Assembly (NCBI GenBank): GCA_964418125.1 | Contig: CAYQKY010000019.1 | Coordinates: forward strand, 19,640 to 83,639 | Source of the DNA: JACJXW01 sp964418125 | GTDB taxonomy: Bacteria; Bacteroidota; Bacteroidia; Chitinophagales; Saprospiraceae | Length of the DNA stretch: 64,000 nucleotides | Reading direction: 5' to 3' | Shown here: in pieces, positions 1 to 9,860 of the stretch | How positions within the stretch are numbered: position 1 is the first letter of the stretch | How the letters are laid out: the number at the start of each line of letters is the position of its first letter | Translations under genes and position numbers: made by a program | The notes under the pieces: model-generated | Told to the model about the DNA's origin: nothing | What the model saw: only the letters and a program-made list of their open reading frames with translations | Databases searched by the model: none

Positions 1-2
1 AA

Positions 3-1457
3 ACCCGGGGCAGCCGGTACGATATGCTCGTTCGCGGCGGCCGGGTACTCGACGGCCAGGCCAGCATCCCCCGCCTCGCAGATGTGCTTATCCGCAACGA
101 CTCCATCCTGTTCATCGGGGATGTAGATACGGCCGCCATCGCCGTTGAGCAGGTGATCGACGCTACCGGAAAATACGTCGCCCCCGGCTTCATCGACACC
201 CACGCCCACGGCGACCCGCTGGAAACGCCCGCCTTTGAGAACTTCCTGGCCATGGGCGTCACCACCATCTGCCTGGGGCAGGATGGCGGCAGCCCGGAGT
301 ACGAGGACATCCGCCCCTGGATGGAAAAGGTGGACAGCGTCGGGCCCGGTGTGAATATCGCTATGTTCGCCGGCCACGGTACGCTGCGGCAGCTCAGTGG
401 GGCAGGCTACAAACCACAGCCTGAACCGGAGGAAATGGCCCGAATGCAAACCTTGCTCACTGATGCGCTGGATGCCGGCTGCTTCGGCATGACTACCGGC
501 CTGGAATACACGCCCGGTATTTACGCCGGCGATGAAGAACTGGCGGCCCTGGCCAGAGTGGTGGGGGAGAAGGGAGGCCTGATCATGAGCCACGTCCGAA
601 ACGAGGACAACGACGCCATTGAAGCTTCCCTGCGGGAACTGCTCCGCCAGGGGCAGTACTGTAATGTTCAGGTTTCTCACCTGAAAGTGGTGTACGGCAA
701 GGGGGATGAACGTGCGGAGGAGATCCTCGGCCTGCTGGACAGCGCCCGAAACAACAGCAATTATTCTGTCACCGCCGACATCTACCCCTATACCGCCAGC
801 TACACCGGCATCGGCATCGTTTTCCCTCAGTGGGCCAAGCCGCCGAATGATTACGGGCAGGTGAAGCAGGAGCGGAGGCAGGAGCTCCTGGAATTCCTCC
901 GCCGGAAGATCCAGTCCCGAAACGGCCCCGAGGCTACGCTATTCGGAACCGAACCCTACGCCGGCAAAACCCTGGCCCAGGTGGCGGCCGAACAGGGCCT
1001 GCCCTTCGAGGAAGTCTTGCTCGATATCGGCCCGGGCGGCGCCTCCGGCGCCTACTTCGTTATGGACGAAGCCCTGCAGGGGCGCTTGCTGGAGGCCCCC
1101 CACGTGATGATCTGTTCGGACGGCAGCCCCACCATGCGCCACCCGCGGGGCTACGGCAGTTTCGCCAAGATCATCGAACAATATGTGCAGGAGGAGCAAC
1201 GCTTCTCTCTGGCCGAGGCGGTGCGTAAGATGACGAGCCTGCCGGCCCAGACATTGGGTTTGAAAGAAAGGGGAATGCTGAAAGCCGGATACCATGCCGA
1301 CCTCCTGGTTTTTGCTCCTGAGGCAGTCAAAGCCCGGGCAACTTTCAGCCAACCCCATCAGTTGGCGGTGGGCATGGATTGGGTGGTCGTTAATGGGAAG
1401 GTAGCCTTCAGGGACGGGCAGTTGGCCGGTAAAGCAGGCAAGATGCTGAAGAAATGA
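3..1457 (+). CDS. N-acyl-D-amino-acid deacylase family amidohydrolase, 5'-truncated
   Basis: Predicted metal-dependent amidohydrolase of the D-aminoacylase group, which removes N-acyl groups from D-amino acids. Seen: the metal-binding HxH in GFIDTHAHGD, the SHVRNED and VQVSHLK segments that supply further ligands in this family, a late SDGSPTMRHPRGYG segment with the catalytic Asp, and the typical C-terminal beta-sandwich ending around KAGYHADLLVF. The first ATG is at 24, but the frame is open to the window edge, and the codons before the ATG read ...SRYD, which fits the family start (YDxLxRGGRVxDG). The true start and any signal peptide therefore probably lie outside the window. No same-strand partner is visible, and the next gene converges on it. 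The substrate cannot be told from sequence. Confidence 0.85.
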   Translation, partial: TRGSRYDMLVRGGRVLDGQASIPRLADVLIRNDSILFIGDVDTAAIAVEQVIDATGKYVAPGFIDTHAHGDPLETPAFENFLAMGVTTICLGQDGGSPEYEDIRPWMEKVDSVGPGVNIAMFAGHGTLRQLSGAGYKPQPEPEEMARMQTLLTDALDAGCFGMTTGLEYTPGIYAGDEELAALARVVGEKGGLIMSHVRNEDNDAIEASLRELLRQGQYCNVQVSHLKVVYGKGDERAEEILGLLDSARNNSNYSVTADIYPYTASYTGIGIVFPQWAKPPNDYGQVKQERRQELLEFLRRKIQSRNGPEATLFGTEPYAGKTLAQVAAEQGLPFEEVLLDIGPGGASGAYFVMDEALQGRLLEAPHVMICSDGSPTMRHPRGYGSFAKIIEQYVQEEQRFSLAEAVRKMTSLPAQTLGLKERGMLKAGYHADLLVFAPEAVKARATFSQPHQLAVGMDWVVVNGKVAFRDGQLAGKAGKMLKK

Positions 1458-1485
1458 TCGGAAAAATGGTTTATCGAATAAGCCT

Positions 1486-4400
1486 TCAATACCCCATCCT
1501 GTCCCGCAGCTCCTGTATCTGCTCATCGGCGCCAAGCTCCATTTGGGCAATCCTTTCCAGGTAAGGCCCCAGCAGGTTGCGGTTGTTTTGCAGCAACTGG
1601 ACTGACTGTAAAGCCAGCAAGTCCAGCGCTTCGTAGATGCCCTCCACCTTATCCGGATTTTCGTTGCTGTACTGAAGGAGTTCGGGGATAAGGGCGCGGT
1701 CGTCTGTCCAGTAGGTTTCCAGTTCTGTGAGGGCGCGCTCCCTGGTGACCGCGTCCGGATCGAAAAGGTTGACGATAAGCTGTTGGCGGTTGTTGAGCAC
1801 CGGGGCGTCAAAATCGACATCAGCAGGTATGGCTGGCCCGGGGTCCGTTTCCTCATTCTGAACGCTATCCAGGACACTGCTTACAGTCTCAGCAGTGAGC
1901 GCATCTTCCAGGCCGGGGCCATTTATGAGGCCTGCGTTGCCATCAAGGCTATCTGCTTCCACCTCTTCGCCCCAATACGCCTCTTCTTCAAAGATATAGC
2001 CGTCATAATCATCTTCGAGCGCATAGGCGGAGTCCACCATCGCTCCTGTAAAGGCTGCTGTTGAGAATATCGCTGCCGCCCAGAGGCTTGCGATGGCAAG
2101 CCAGTTGGGCCAGGCTGATTTGCCGCCCGCCCGCCGGGCCGCCCTGTTTTTCAACTGCTTCTGCAGCCCATAAAATAAGAGGGCCAGCGCCGCAGCCAAC
2201 AAAAGGCCTGTTGGCACGGCATGAATTGAGATCAGTTCCGCCCAGGCCAATACGCCGATTACCAGGAAGATAACAGTGCTGAAGAGCAGGAACGCCGCTT
2301 TGTATTTACCCTGTCGCCGGTACTTTCGCCCGTAAATAAAGGCTGCCGGCAGGGCGAGAGTGAAAAATACTGCCAGGTGGGTGTCGGCAGCACTTGCTGT
2401 TAAAAAAAGGAGAATGGCGGCAACGGGCACGGCAAAAGCCGTAAAGGGAACATATTGCCTGCTTATGAGATAGGCCCGGCTTTGCCGGAAAATGGACCAC
2501 AGTAAGATCAGAATGGAAACCAGGCTNNNNNNNNNNNNNNNNNNNNNNNNNNNNNNNNNNNNNNNNNNNNNNNNNNNNNNNNNNNNNNNNNNNNNNNNNN
2601 NNNNNNNNNNNNNNNNNNNNNNNNNNCCTTCGGGGTATTCTATCCGGAAGAAAAGGACGGCGCCGGCCAGGACAAAAAGCCCCACGGCTATGAAAATAAA
2701 AAGGGCGCCGTATTTGGGGAGCTGTGAAAACCAGTACCTCAGTTGGCCCGAAAGCGTGTTGCCGGACTGCCCGGCCCAGAGCGTTTTTATTTTTTTCCGA
2801 AAGCCGTAGATACCCAGAGACAACAGCGCCATCATTGCCCAGAAGATACTGTAAAAAACACCCTTTCGGACCTCAGGATAGTAGGCTCCTTCCATCCACA
2901 GGAAAGCCAGGTAAAGGGAGAACAAGGAAAAGCCGGCAAAGTATAAGGCCGGCTCCAGGTATTTCTTTTCCTGGATGGACTCAATGATGAGGTCGGCATA
3001 ATAGACCAGGATAAAGATCAGAGACGCCAGGAGTACCCTCAACGCCCACCACTTGGCCCTATCTGAGGCGCCGGGGATCTCGTCCATAAAAGTAGTGAGT
3101 TCATGATCTCGTTTTTCATCAAGAGGGAGTACATAATCGCCGCTCCATTTCCTGATCTCCCGGTCATCGGGGTTCCAGAAAAAAACTTCATCTGATTGCT
3201 CACTGAGCATAAAATGGTCATCCGGGCTGAAGAGTTGTCCGTTGAATCCGGGTTGGAATCCGCTTTTGAATTGATAAGTGTTGGCTTTTTTGCCATCCGG
3301 AGTAAAAACCTCGACCAGTTTGGGCGATTGCCGGATAATGTATTTACCGCAGGGAGAAAGCCGGACTCTCGAGGCATTCCGATCCTTCAACCAGCCTGTA
3401 AAGCCGGCGGCCTCTACAACCAGGGAATCGGCGGGAAGCATCCCTCTGTTTTTGGGGATAATGGCCGCTTTGGTTGCCTGCAGGGCGACGGCAAACTGGC
3501 CATCACGGCTGACAGTGGCGTCAAACAGACGGCCATTGGGGCCTTCAAAGGTTACTGCCGGGTTTTTATCCCGTTGATAATCCCAGTAAACGATCCGGGC
3601 CTTTATGGGTTGCTCCATTTTTTGGCGCTTCTTATTGCCACCGGGCAACAGGCTCTTCAGCCAGTTGAAGAATCCTCCCAACCTGGGCGCCGGCGTTGTG
3701 CTTTCCAGGCCGATAACCAGATAGCCTTCGTTTTCGTGGAAGCGGGCCATTGCAATCCGGGTGTTGCGCGGCAGGGTAGTATCCTGCGCAGGGGTAAAGG
3801 CGGACAAAGAAGTGCGGGCATTGCCGGATTGCCAGGCAAATACCTTTACCGTATCTTCGGAAACGGTCAGAAGGTGGTATCCGTCCTCTGAAAAAGAATA
3901 CCCGGCAATATTTTCATGGGCATGAATGGATAACAGCTCTCCGGAAAGGTCGCAGATAAATGCCAATTTATTGGTCATCGCAAAAATACAGCGGCGGTTC
4001 GGGCTTATGGCAATATCCAGCAAGCCATCCTCGGCACGCAGGAGTGTAACGGTATCCAGCCGGGTTCCGTTGGGGATCAGCAGAGCCAGCTCCTGGTTTT
4101 CATCCACCACCAGATACCGGTTTTCGTTAATAGCCTGAAAATACAACAGGGTATTATCGATGGCCAGGCTGTCTGCGGCCTTTTCCGGGCGGGCGGGATC
4201 CCAGGACCGGATATCTTTATAACTGATCAGGGACAGGTTGGTCTTCCGCAAAGAATTATTGCCGCTGAGCTTCACATTATCGAGTTTTCCGCTGACGGCG
4301 CGCCACCAATCCATTTTCCGGGCTTTTGCGTAGGCCATCGTGTCCAGAAGCCCGTTTCTTTCATTCATCAATACAATAGAAAAAAGGGTGTCTGCACTAA

Positions 4401-7400
4401 TCAGATAGTAGTCTTTTTCTTCACCAATTATTTGTAAGTAATTTTCTTCACCATCATCCAGAAATTCAGGATATTCCTTTACCAATTCCTCTTTGGAATA
4501 GCTTCTGCCATACTCATCGAATACTTTCCCGGTTACGAAATCATAGTATCCGAGATAGGGAAAATCCTCATCATCAGAAGTCATACTGGAGGCATAAACC
4601 GGTATCCATAGCCCTTCTACCAATTTCCCGTTAAGAATGTACCTCGGCTCCCGGTAATCATAGGAAATAGCTTCAACCTTTTTGCCATCCGCAGAAAGCC
4701 TCACTTCCCGTTTTAATTCATCTTCGTTACTGGCCAGCCGGATCGTTTGCTCGGTTCCGGGTTCCGGCCAGTATTTTACCAGGCTGTCCCTGTACTGGAC
4801 GAGGAAGGGGCCATAGGGCGCAATATAATCCAGGGCGTCGATCCTGCCTCCCGGCTTCAGTGTAATGGACAATGGGCCGGAACCCTCTGCCGCAGGATCA
4901 GCATCGGAATAGGGATCGCCCTCAGAGCCTTTGCCATAGAGGTTGTAGAGGTTATTCACCACGTCGATACGCCGTACACCGCTTTTGTTATAAGCGAACT
5001 GGCCCAGCTGAATGGCTTTATCCAGCTTGTCGGTAGTTTTGTCCTGTTCGATCAAAGAAGCATCCAAAGCTTTACTGATCACCTGTTCTTTGAGTTGTTC
5101 GTTCACCGAGACGGAAAGCAGGCCGGCCAGAATAGATAAGGCCAGGATAAACAACCCGCCTACGATACCCGCTTTGGCCCAGGCGCGCCGCTGGCGCAGG
5201 CGTTTTTCCCTTTCTGTCCGGCTGATCTCCAGGAGCGCTCTTTCCCGCTCATTCAGGCCGCGCATGCCTTTTTTTCCTTTCCAGACCACATCCAGGTCGT
5301 TATCGTTGAGGCGCAGCTTTCTCAATTCTTCCTCTTCCCCGGCTCTGTCCAGGTCGGGCTTCTTTACCTCCAGGATGCGGGTGGAGCGCTGCCCCAGCTT
5401 GTCGGAGCGGTCATATTCCCTGCGTACAACCGGCGCCAGGGTATCGTGCGGCAGGCTGGTATATCCGCGGCCATCGTCATTGAGCAGGAAGATTTCAGGG
5501 CTCTTGAGCTTTTTGACGAGCGTTTCCACAAAACCCGGAGGGTACTCATATTCTTCCTCTTCTTCCAGGTGTTGGTAGCGGGGGCGGATATCAGTTTCGA
5601 AATTTCGCCGCCGGGAGGTGCCCAACTCGGTGACGTGAAACTGTAAAATATCCAGCACCAACCCCGATTCTACTACTTCCGGCTTCCATTTCCGGACGGC
5701 TTCCATCTGTTCCCGGAAGTATTTTTCCATCTCTTTGCCGCCGCTCTGGGTTTCGCTGTAAGCCCTGATACTGAAATAGGCGGAGTTTTTGTCCGGGTCA
5801 TACGTATTGTCCCACAGCTTGGTGAGCAACAACTGCAGGACGGGGGCTACAGCGCTCCTGCCTCTGAGCAGGTCGTTGGCGATCTTTTCGGGAAGGCCTT
5901 TTTCAATGGTCAGGTTATAATAATTGATACCCCGGAGCCTGGGCAGTTCACGGAATATCTCCTCGATGTCTTTTCCTCTCAATTGTTCCAGGAATACGGT
6001 GCTGGGCGACAACTCATACTCCTGGCTGCGGGCCAGGATCTTGGCATTGAACTCTTCTCTGTAGCCCAGGATGATCTTTCCCCTGACCTTATCCTCTTTA
6101 CCGTCAGGGTGGCGCACGAATATATCTTTGAGCACCCTGAGCAGGCCTTCCAGTTCATTTTCGATCCTGGGGTTGGGTTGCGTAATAGCCTCTTCGGCCT
6201 GGTCGAGGATGATGATCAATTCGCGGCCCGTTTCCTTTTCCAGTTTTATCCAGGCTTTTCGCAGGCGGCTGCCGGCTTCTTTGTCGAGTATAAGGTTCCC
6301 GTTGGTCGCTTCATGGTATACCCCCCGGCTGCTCTGCTTTCGGGGCCTGTAGGCCCGGATGGATCGATACCGGTTGATAATGGACCGAAAGGTGTTGGCC
6401 GTTTCTTCTTCCAACCCTTCTGCAAGGGCCTCGATCTTCTGAAGTTTTTCCAGGTTGGGGTCCGCTTCCGGCTCCTCGCTTGCCGTCAATTCTTCCGGTT
6501 CCTCTTCCGGCTGAAAGGAAAGCATTTCCGCGAATGTCCGGACTAATCCCTGGATGTGGTCCCGGCGCCTGTACCGTATTTCAAAGCGCTTGTTGCCGTC
6601 TTTGTCCTTTGCGGCTTCCAGGCGGGGCCGCAGGCCGGCGTCCAGGAGGGAAGATTTGCCGGCGCCCGATTCGCCGTAAAGCATAATAATGGAGGGAGCA
6701 TTGCGTTCGTTGACTTTCAGCCAGAGGTCGCGGATGTAACTGGAGCGGCCAAAGAAGATCTCGGCGTGCCGGGCTTCATAGGGTTTAAGAAAGAGGAACG
6801 GGCTGGCCGGCAACTGTGTCTTTTCCAGGGGAGGCAGGTTGAAAAGCGGGTTTTTTGACACTTCGGGCAGGTTCCAGTTTTTGAAATCCACCTCGGCGGC
6901 GCTGTCTCTGAATGACTCTTCCCAGGGAAAGCTGCCCGCTTCTTCTTTCGGGATAATGATACCCCGGCTTTTTTCGCTGCCCCTTACGGTATCTGCCGCA
7001 TCCGTAACCGATTCCACTTCGTTTTTGGCGTCTGCCCATGCTCCGGCCATCGTCAGGCCATTGGCCAGGCCGGTATAAAAGCGAGTGGCTACCGTGAGCG
7101 CCTGGCCGTCTTTAATTGAGGTGGAAGTACCGATGACAATGGGCACGCCGCGGCCGGTCAGAGCTTTGGCCAGCCGCTCGGTGGAACATCCGTTGAGGAA
7201 AACCATTTTAAGGTTTTCCTGATTTTCTCTCCTGGACAGGATGTTTACCAGCCCGTCGCCTTTAGCTACCTGGCGCTTTCCGTCCAGGCCTTCCAGCAGC
7301 AACTGGTAGCCGTCGGCATGGCCGCCGTAGTGGATGATGGCGATGCGGTTCTTATACTCGTCGCTTCCGAGAATGTCCAGGAAGGTTTTGATGGAAACGT

Positions 7401-7557
7401 TCTGGCGGACGACCGGCTTGTCGCACAGGCCGTTGCGGTAGGCTTCATGGAGGATGGCCTCCAGCTGTTCTCTTTCTTTGACAACGTTATCGAGGCGGCG
7501 GTTGGCTTCGTATTCGTTGGCGAATGCCAGAAAAACAACGGGTTTTTCGTTGTTCAT
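1486..7557 (-). CDS. Giant CHAT protease - STAND NTPase - WD40-like - multi-TM protein
   Basis: About 2020 residues, numbered here from the ATG at 7557 (MNNEKPVVFLAF); the longer form from 7599 adds 14 residues with little support. Domains in order: a CHAT caspase-like protease domain with His in HYGGHADG (about H80) and Cys in LNGCSTE (about C124); a STAND-type P-loop NTPase with Walker A GESGAGKSS (about 295-303) and Walker B-like ELIIILDQAEEA; an Arg/Glu-rich linker; one TM helix (GIVGGLFILALSILAGLL); a region of degenerate WD40-like repeats; about nine C-terminal TM helices; and a short helical tail. CHAT-STAND proteins act in regulated proteolysis and in anti-phage or cell-death conflict systems; that role here is inference. 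A 100-N gap interrupts the C-terminal TM region, so frame and length there are not certain. Confidence 0.8.
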   Translation of the reverse strand: MNNEKPVVFLAFANEYEANRRLDNVVKEREQLEAILHEAYRNGLCDKPVVRQNVSIKTFLDILGSDEYKNRIAIIHYGGHADGYQLLLEGLDGKRQVAKGDGLVNILSRRENQENLKMVFLNGCSTERLAKALTGRGVPIVIGTSTSIKDGQALTVATRFYTGLANGLTMAGAWADAKNEVESVTDAADTVRGSEKSRGIIIPKEEAGSFPWEESFRDSAAEVDFKNWNLPEVSKNPLFNLPPLEKTQLPASPFLFLKPYEARHAEIFFGRSSYIRDLWLKVNERNAPSIIMLYGESGAGKSSLLDAGLRPRLEAAKDKDGNKRFEIRYRRRDHIQGLVRTFAEMLSFQPEEEPEELTASEEPEADPNLEKLQKIEALAEGLEEETANTFRSIINRYRSIRAYRPRKQSSRGVYHEATNGNLILDKEAGSRLRKAWIKLEKETGRELIIILDQAEEAITQPNPRIENELEGLLRVLKDIFVRHPDGKEDKVRGKIILGYREEFNAKILARSQEYELSPSTVFLEQLRGKDIEEIFRELPRLRGINYYNLTIEKGLPEKIANDLLRGRSAVAPVLQLLLTKLWDNTYDPDKNSAYFSIRAYSETQSGGKEMEKYFREQMEAVRKWKPEVVESGLVLDILQFHVTELGTSRRRNFETDIRPRYQHLEEEEEYEYPPGFVETLVKKLKSPEIFLLNDDGRGYTSLPHDTLAPVVRREYDRSDKLGQRSTRILEVKKPDLDRAGEEEELRKLRLNDNDLDVVWKGKKGMRGLNERERALLEISRTEREKRLRQRRAWAKAGIVGGLFILALSILAGLLSVSVNEQLKEQVISKALDASLIEQDKTTDKLDKAIQLGQFAYNKSGVRRIDVVNNLYNLYGKGSEGDPYSDADPAAEGSGPLSITLKPGGRIDALDYIAPYGPFLVQYRDSLVKYWPEPGTEQTIRLASNEDELKREVRLSADGKKVEAISYDYREPRYILNGKLVEGLWIPVYASSMTSDDEDFPYLGYYDFVTGKVFDEYGRSYSKEELVKEYPEFLDDGEENYLQIIGEEKDYYLISADTLFSIVLMNERNGLLDTMAYAKARKMDWWRAVSGKLDNVKLSGNNSLRKTNLSLISYKDIRSWDPARPEKAADSLAIDNTLLYFQAINENRYLVVDENQELALLIPNGTRLDTVTLLRAEDGLLDIAISPNRRCIFAMTNKLAFICDLSGELLSIHAHENIAGYSFSEDGYHLLTVSEDTVKVFAWQSGNARTSLSAFTPAQDTTLPRNTRIAMARFHENEGYLVIGLESTTPAPRLGGFFNWLKSLLPGGNKKRQKMEQPIKARIVYWDYQRDKNPAVTFEGPNGRLFDATVSRDGQFAVALQATKAAIIPKNRGMLPADSLVVEAAGFTGWLKDRNASRVRLSPCGKYIIRQSPKLVEVFTPDGKKANTYQFKSGFQPGFNGQLFSPDDHFMLSEQSDEVFFWNPDDREIRKWSGDYVLPLDEKRDHELTTFMDEIPGASDRAKWWALRVLLASLIFILVYYADLIIESIQEKKYLEPALYFAGFSLFSLYLAFLWMEGAYYPEVRKGVFYSIFWAMMALLSLGIYGFRKKIKTLWAGQSGNTLSGQLRYWFSQLPKYGALFIFIAVGLFVLAGAVLFFRIEYPEXXXXXXXXXXXXXXXXXXXXXXXXXXXXXXXXXXSLVSILILLWSIFRQSRAYLISRQYVPFTAFAVPVAAILLFLTASAADTHLAVFFTLALPAAFIYGRKYRRQGKYKAAFLLFSTVIFLVIGVLAWAELISIHAVPTGLLLAAALALLFYGLQKQLKNRAARRAGGKSAWPNWLAIASLWAAAIFSTAAFTGAMVDSAYALEDDYDGYIFEEEAYWGEEVEADSLDGNAGLINGPGLEDALTAETVSSVLDSVQNEETDPGPAIPADVDFDAPVLNNRQQLIVNLFDPDAVTRERALTELETYWTDDRALIPELLQYSNENPDKVEGIYEALDLLALQSVQLLQNNRNLLGPYLERIAQMELGADEQIQELRDRMGY
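2527..2626. other. Assembly gap (100 N)
   Basis: Exactly 100 undetermined bases inside the C-terminal membrane region of the CHAT-STAND gene. The round number suggests a placeholder of unknown true size. The reading frame is open on both sides, but continuity across the gap is not proven. Confidence 0.95.
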
Positions 7558-7700
7558 AATTTCAGGGTTTACAGGTGTTTTTATTTGGAAGCCGTTCAAA
7601 TGGTTACCTCAATATATCCTTTGGGCCGGCCTTCGTTATAAAGTTAAGGAAAATGGCCTGATTAATCGGTTGTTTGGATAAGGATAAAATTACAAGGTAT

Positions 7701-8357
7701 ATGAACCTGCCCGTCGACCACCTCATTTATGGGGCCCCTACGCTGGAAAGCGGCATGGACGCGATTGAGGCCCTGCTGGGCGTCCGGCCCGTATACGGAG
7801 GGGCTCATCCCGGGAAGGGCACCCACAATGCCCTGCTTGCCCTTTGGAATTCGAAAAGCGGTGATTCCACAGGAAAGCCGGATGTGTACCTGGAGGTCAT
7901 CGCTCCCGACCCTGGCCAGCCGGAGGCGCCCCGCCCGCTCTGGATCCCTGCGGACAGGGTGGCGGAGCCCCGCCTGATCTACTGGGCCGCCAGATCCAGC
8001 GATCTGGGAGGCCTGGTGGAAAAGGCCCGGCGCCACGGGCTGATGCTGGGCGAGGTGTCTGCCGGTAGCCGCACCCGGCCGGACGGGCAACTGCTGCGTT
8101 GGCAACTGACTGATCCCCGCGCCAACCCGGCGGATGGCATCATCCCCTTTTTCATCGACTGGGGAGATACGCTGCATCCGGCGGAGGAGTTGCCGCAGGG
8201 AGGAGCGCTGTTAACGCTGGAAGCCCGGCATCCGGAAGCGGGAAAAGTAAGGGGCTGGATGCAAATGCTGGGCCTGGATGTAAATGTGGAATACGGCCCG
8301 GAGCCGGCCCTGTCCGCCAGCATACAGGCTCCCGGGGGGCTGACGGTGCTCACGTAA
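7701..8357 (+). CDS. VOC-superfamily (glyoxalase-like) protein
   Basis: About 218 residues. The N-terminus (VDHLIYGAPTLESGMDAIEALLGVRPVYGGAHPGKGTHNAL, read in parts) matches the glyoxalase-like VOC fold, in which the first-strand His is usually a metal ligand and a GTHNAL-type strand follows. YLEVIAP supplies a second typical strand with Glu. The enzymatic reaction is not identifiable; the family includes dioxygenases, lyases and non-enzymatic binders. I chose the ATG at 7701 over the TTG at 7674 because the fold begins immediately after it. It is divergent from the CHAT-STAND gene, with about 140 bp between the two starts for promoters. Confidence 0.75.
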   Translation: MNLPVDHLIYGAPTLESGMDAIEALLGVRPVYGGAHPGKGTHNALLALWNSKSGDSTGKPDVYLEVIAPDPGQPEAPRPLWIPADRVAEPRLIYWAARSSDLGGLVEKARRHGLMLGEVSAGSRTRPDGQLLRWQLTDPRANPADGIIPFFIDWGDTLHPAEELPQGGALLTLEARHPEAGKVRGWMQMLGLDVNVEYGPEPALSASIQAPGGLTVLT

Positions 8358-8666
8358 GCAGGTGATAAAAATTGTATTGACGTTTCTGATCGAGGGGGGC
8401 TTTGATCCAGGCACGCCCGGAACCTGATAGCCTGTGCTATCAAGGTGAGGGCGGAACAAACTCTAAGCTCAATTTGATCCCTTGCCTAAAAGGCAATAAG
8501 TAACGCCAATACGCTTAACTAACTCAGGAAGTCCGTAAAAAACTCGCCGGATATTCGCCGCATGAATTACGTTTTGGGGATAATAACTTATTTTCGCATT
8601 GCGGATAATGCCCGTCTGTCCGGCCGGCTACGAGTCCCCTCGTCTTCGTTCTTCAGCCGGGTAAAA
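8358..8666. other. Intergenic region before the heptamer repeat
   Basis: No gene is supported here. A small perfect hairpin lies at 8482-8496 (TTGCC TAAAA GGCAA), and another short one in GATAGCCTGTGCTATC near 8427. Neither has a T-run, so I do not call a terminator. Confidence 0.4.
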
Positions 8667-8764
8667 TCCCGAATCCCGAACCCCGAATCCCGAATCCCGA
8701 ACCCCGAACCCCGAACCCCGAATCCCGAATAACGAATCCCGAATAACGAATAACGAATAACGAA
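8667..8764. repeat. Heptanucleotide tandem repeat, 14 units
   Basis: Fourteen uninterrupted 7-bp units: TCCCGAA, CCCCGAA and TAACGAA variants, read on the plus strand. The TAACGAA type dominates the end nearest the dehydrogenase gene. The array stops 13 bp before the dehydrogenase start, so it lies in that gene's leader or promoter region. Minus-strand ORFs across it give a repetitive peptide (IRDSGFG type), which I regard as a translation artefact. Confidence 0.9.
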
Positions 8765-8777
8765 TAACCACCCCTCC

Positions 8778-9728
8778 ATGCCCACTTCTCTCAAAATCAT
8801 CCTCATCGATCCCGCCCACCCTTATCTGGTGGAGCACCTTATCCAGCTGGGATACGAAATCGAGGATCATCACGATACGCCTCTCGATGAACTCCGGCCC
8901 CTCCTGGGCGATTACTTTGGTATGATCATCCGAAGCCGTTTTACGCTGGATGAGGAGTTTCTCAGCCACTGCACCGGCCTGAAGTTCATCGCCCGGATGG
9001 GCATCGGCCTGGAGCACATCGACGTACAATACGCCAAGAGCAGGGGCATCCTGGTGCTCAACTCCCCGGAGGGCAGCCGCGATACGGTGGCAGAGCACAC
9101 CATGGGCTTCATCCTGGGGTTGCTCAACCATATTGAGCGCGCCAGCCTGCAGGTGCGCAACGGGCAGTGGATTCGGGAAGGTAATAAAAGTTACGAGTTG
9201 CGCCACCGCACGGTGGGCATCATCGGCTATGGCAACATCGGCAGCGCCGTGGCCCAGCGCCTGAGCTCCTTCGGCTGCCGGGTGATCGCTTATGATAAGT
9301 TCAAATCCAACTTTGGAGGGGTGTTGGCAGAAGAGGTAAACCTGGAGGCCGTTTTCCGGGAGGCGGACGTCGTCACCCTGCACATCCCCTATGAAGACTA
9401 TAACCACTATTTCGTCAACCGCCAGTTTCTGAATAGCTTTCGCAAGCCAATATTTCTCATCAATACCTCCCGGGGGCTGGTGCTGGAGACAACGGCCCTG
9501 GCGGAGGCCCTTCAATCCGGCAGGGTGCTCGGCGCTGCTCTCGATGTGATCGAGTATGAAGAGCAGTCTTTCAACAGGCTGGAGGTGGAAAAACTGCCGG
9601 AACCTTTTCAGTACCTGCGCCGGGCGGAGAACGTGATCCTCACTCCCCATCTAGCAGGCCTGTCCCATGAAGTAATGGGCGCCCACGCCCGGGTTCTGGT
9701 GGAAAAGATCGGGGCGGCGTTTCCATGA
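8778..9728 (+). CDS. D-isomer-specific 2-hydroxyacid dehydrogenase (phosphoglycerate dehydrogenase-like)
   Basis: 316 residues, the normal length for the short form without an ACT or other C-terminal domain. It is an NAD(P)-dependent oxidoreductase that interconverts D-2-hydroxy acids and 2-keto acids. Seen: the Rossmann nucleotide loop GIIGYGNIGSAVAQRL (about 150-165), the substrate-binding Arg in INTSRG, the acidic residue of the catalytic relay in ALDVIEYEE, and the catalytic His in LTPHLAG. The substrate (3-phosphoglycerate, glyoxylate or other) is not clear from sequence. The ATG at 8778 follows the heptamer array directly. No serine-biosynthesis gene is adjacent, so a serA role is only a possibility. 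Confidence 0.85.
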   Translation: MPTSLKIILIDPAHPYLVEHLIQLGYEIEDHHDTPLDELRPLLGDYFGMIIRSRFTLDEEFLSHCTGLKFIARMGIGLEHIDVQYAKSRGILVLNSPEGSRDTVAEHTMGFILGLLNHIERASLQVRNGQWIREGNKSYELRHRTVGIIGYGNIGSAVAQRLSSFGCRVIAYDKFKSNFGGVLAEEVNLEAVFREADVVTLHIPYEDYNHYFVNRQFLNSFRKPIFLINTSRGLVLETTALAEALQSGRVLGAALDVIEYEEQSFNRLEVEKLPEPFQYLRRAENVILTPHLAGLSHEVMGAHARVLVEKIGAAFP

Positions 9729-9860
9729 CAATTATCATTTACTTTTTCTGCTGGATACCCTACATTTCTGTGCATAGGGATTTGCCCTCCGGCAATTTCC
9801 CTGAACACCCTTCTTTTCCGAAAGCTTACCTCATCCCATTTACAAACATATCCAACTGTC

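Noticed and set aside
939..1877. 312-codon minus-strand ORF
   Set aside because: Antisense to the well-supported amidohydrolase and overlapping the end of the CHAT-STAND gene; its peptide has no domain-like pattern.
8667..8764. Possible CRISPR array
   Set aside because: The 7-bp units are directly adjacent without spacers, and no cas genes are near.
8628..9650. 340-codon minus-strand ORF
   Set aside because: Antisense to the dehydrogenase, which shows all catalytic motifs; its C-terminal part is the translated heptamer repeat.
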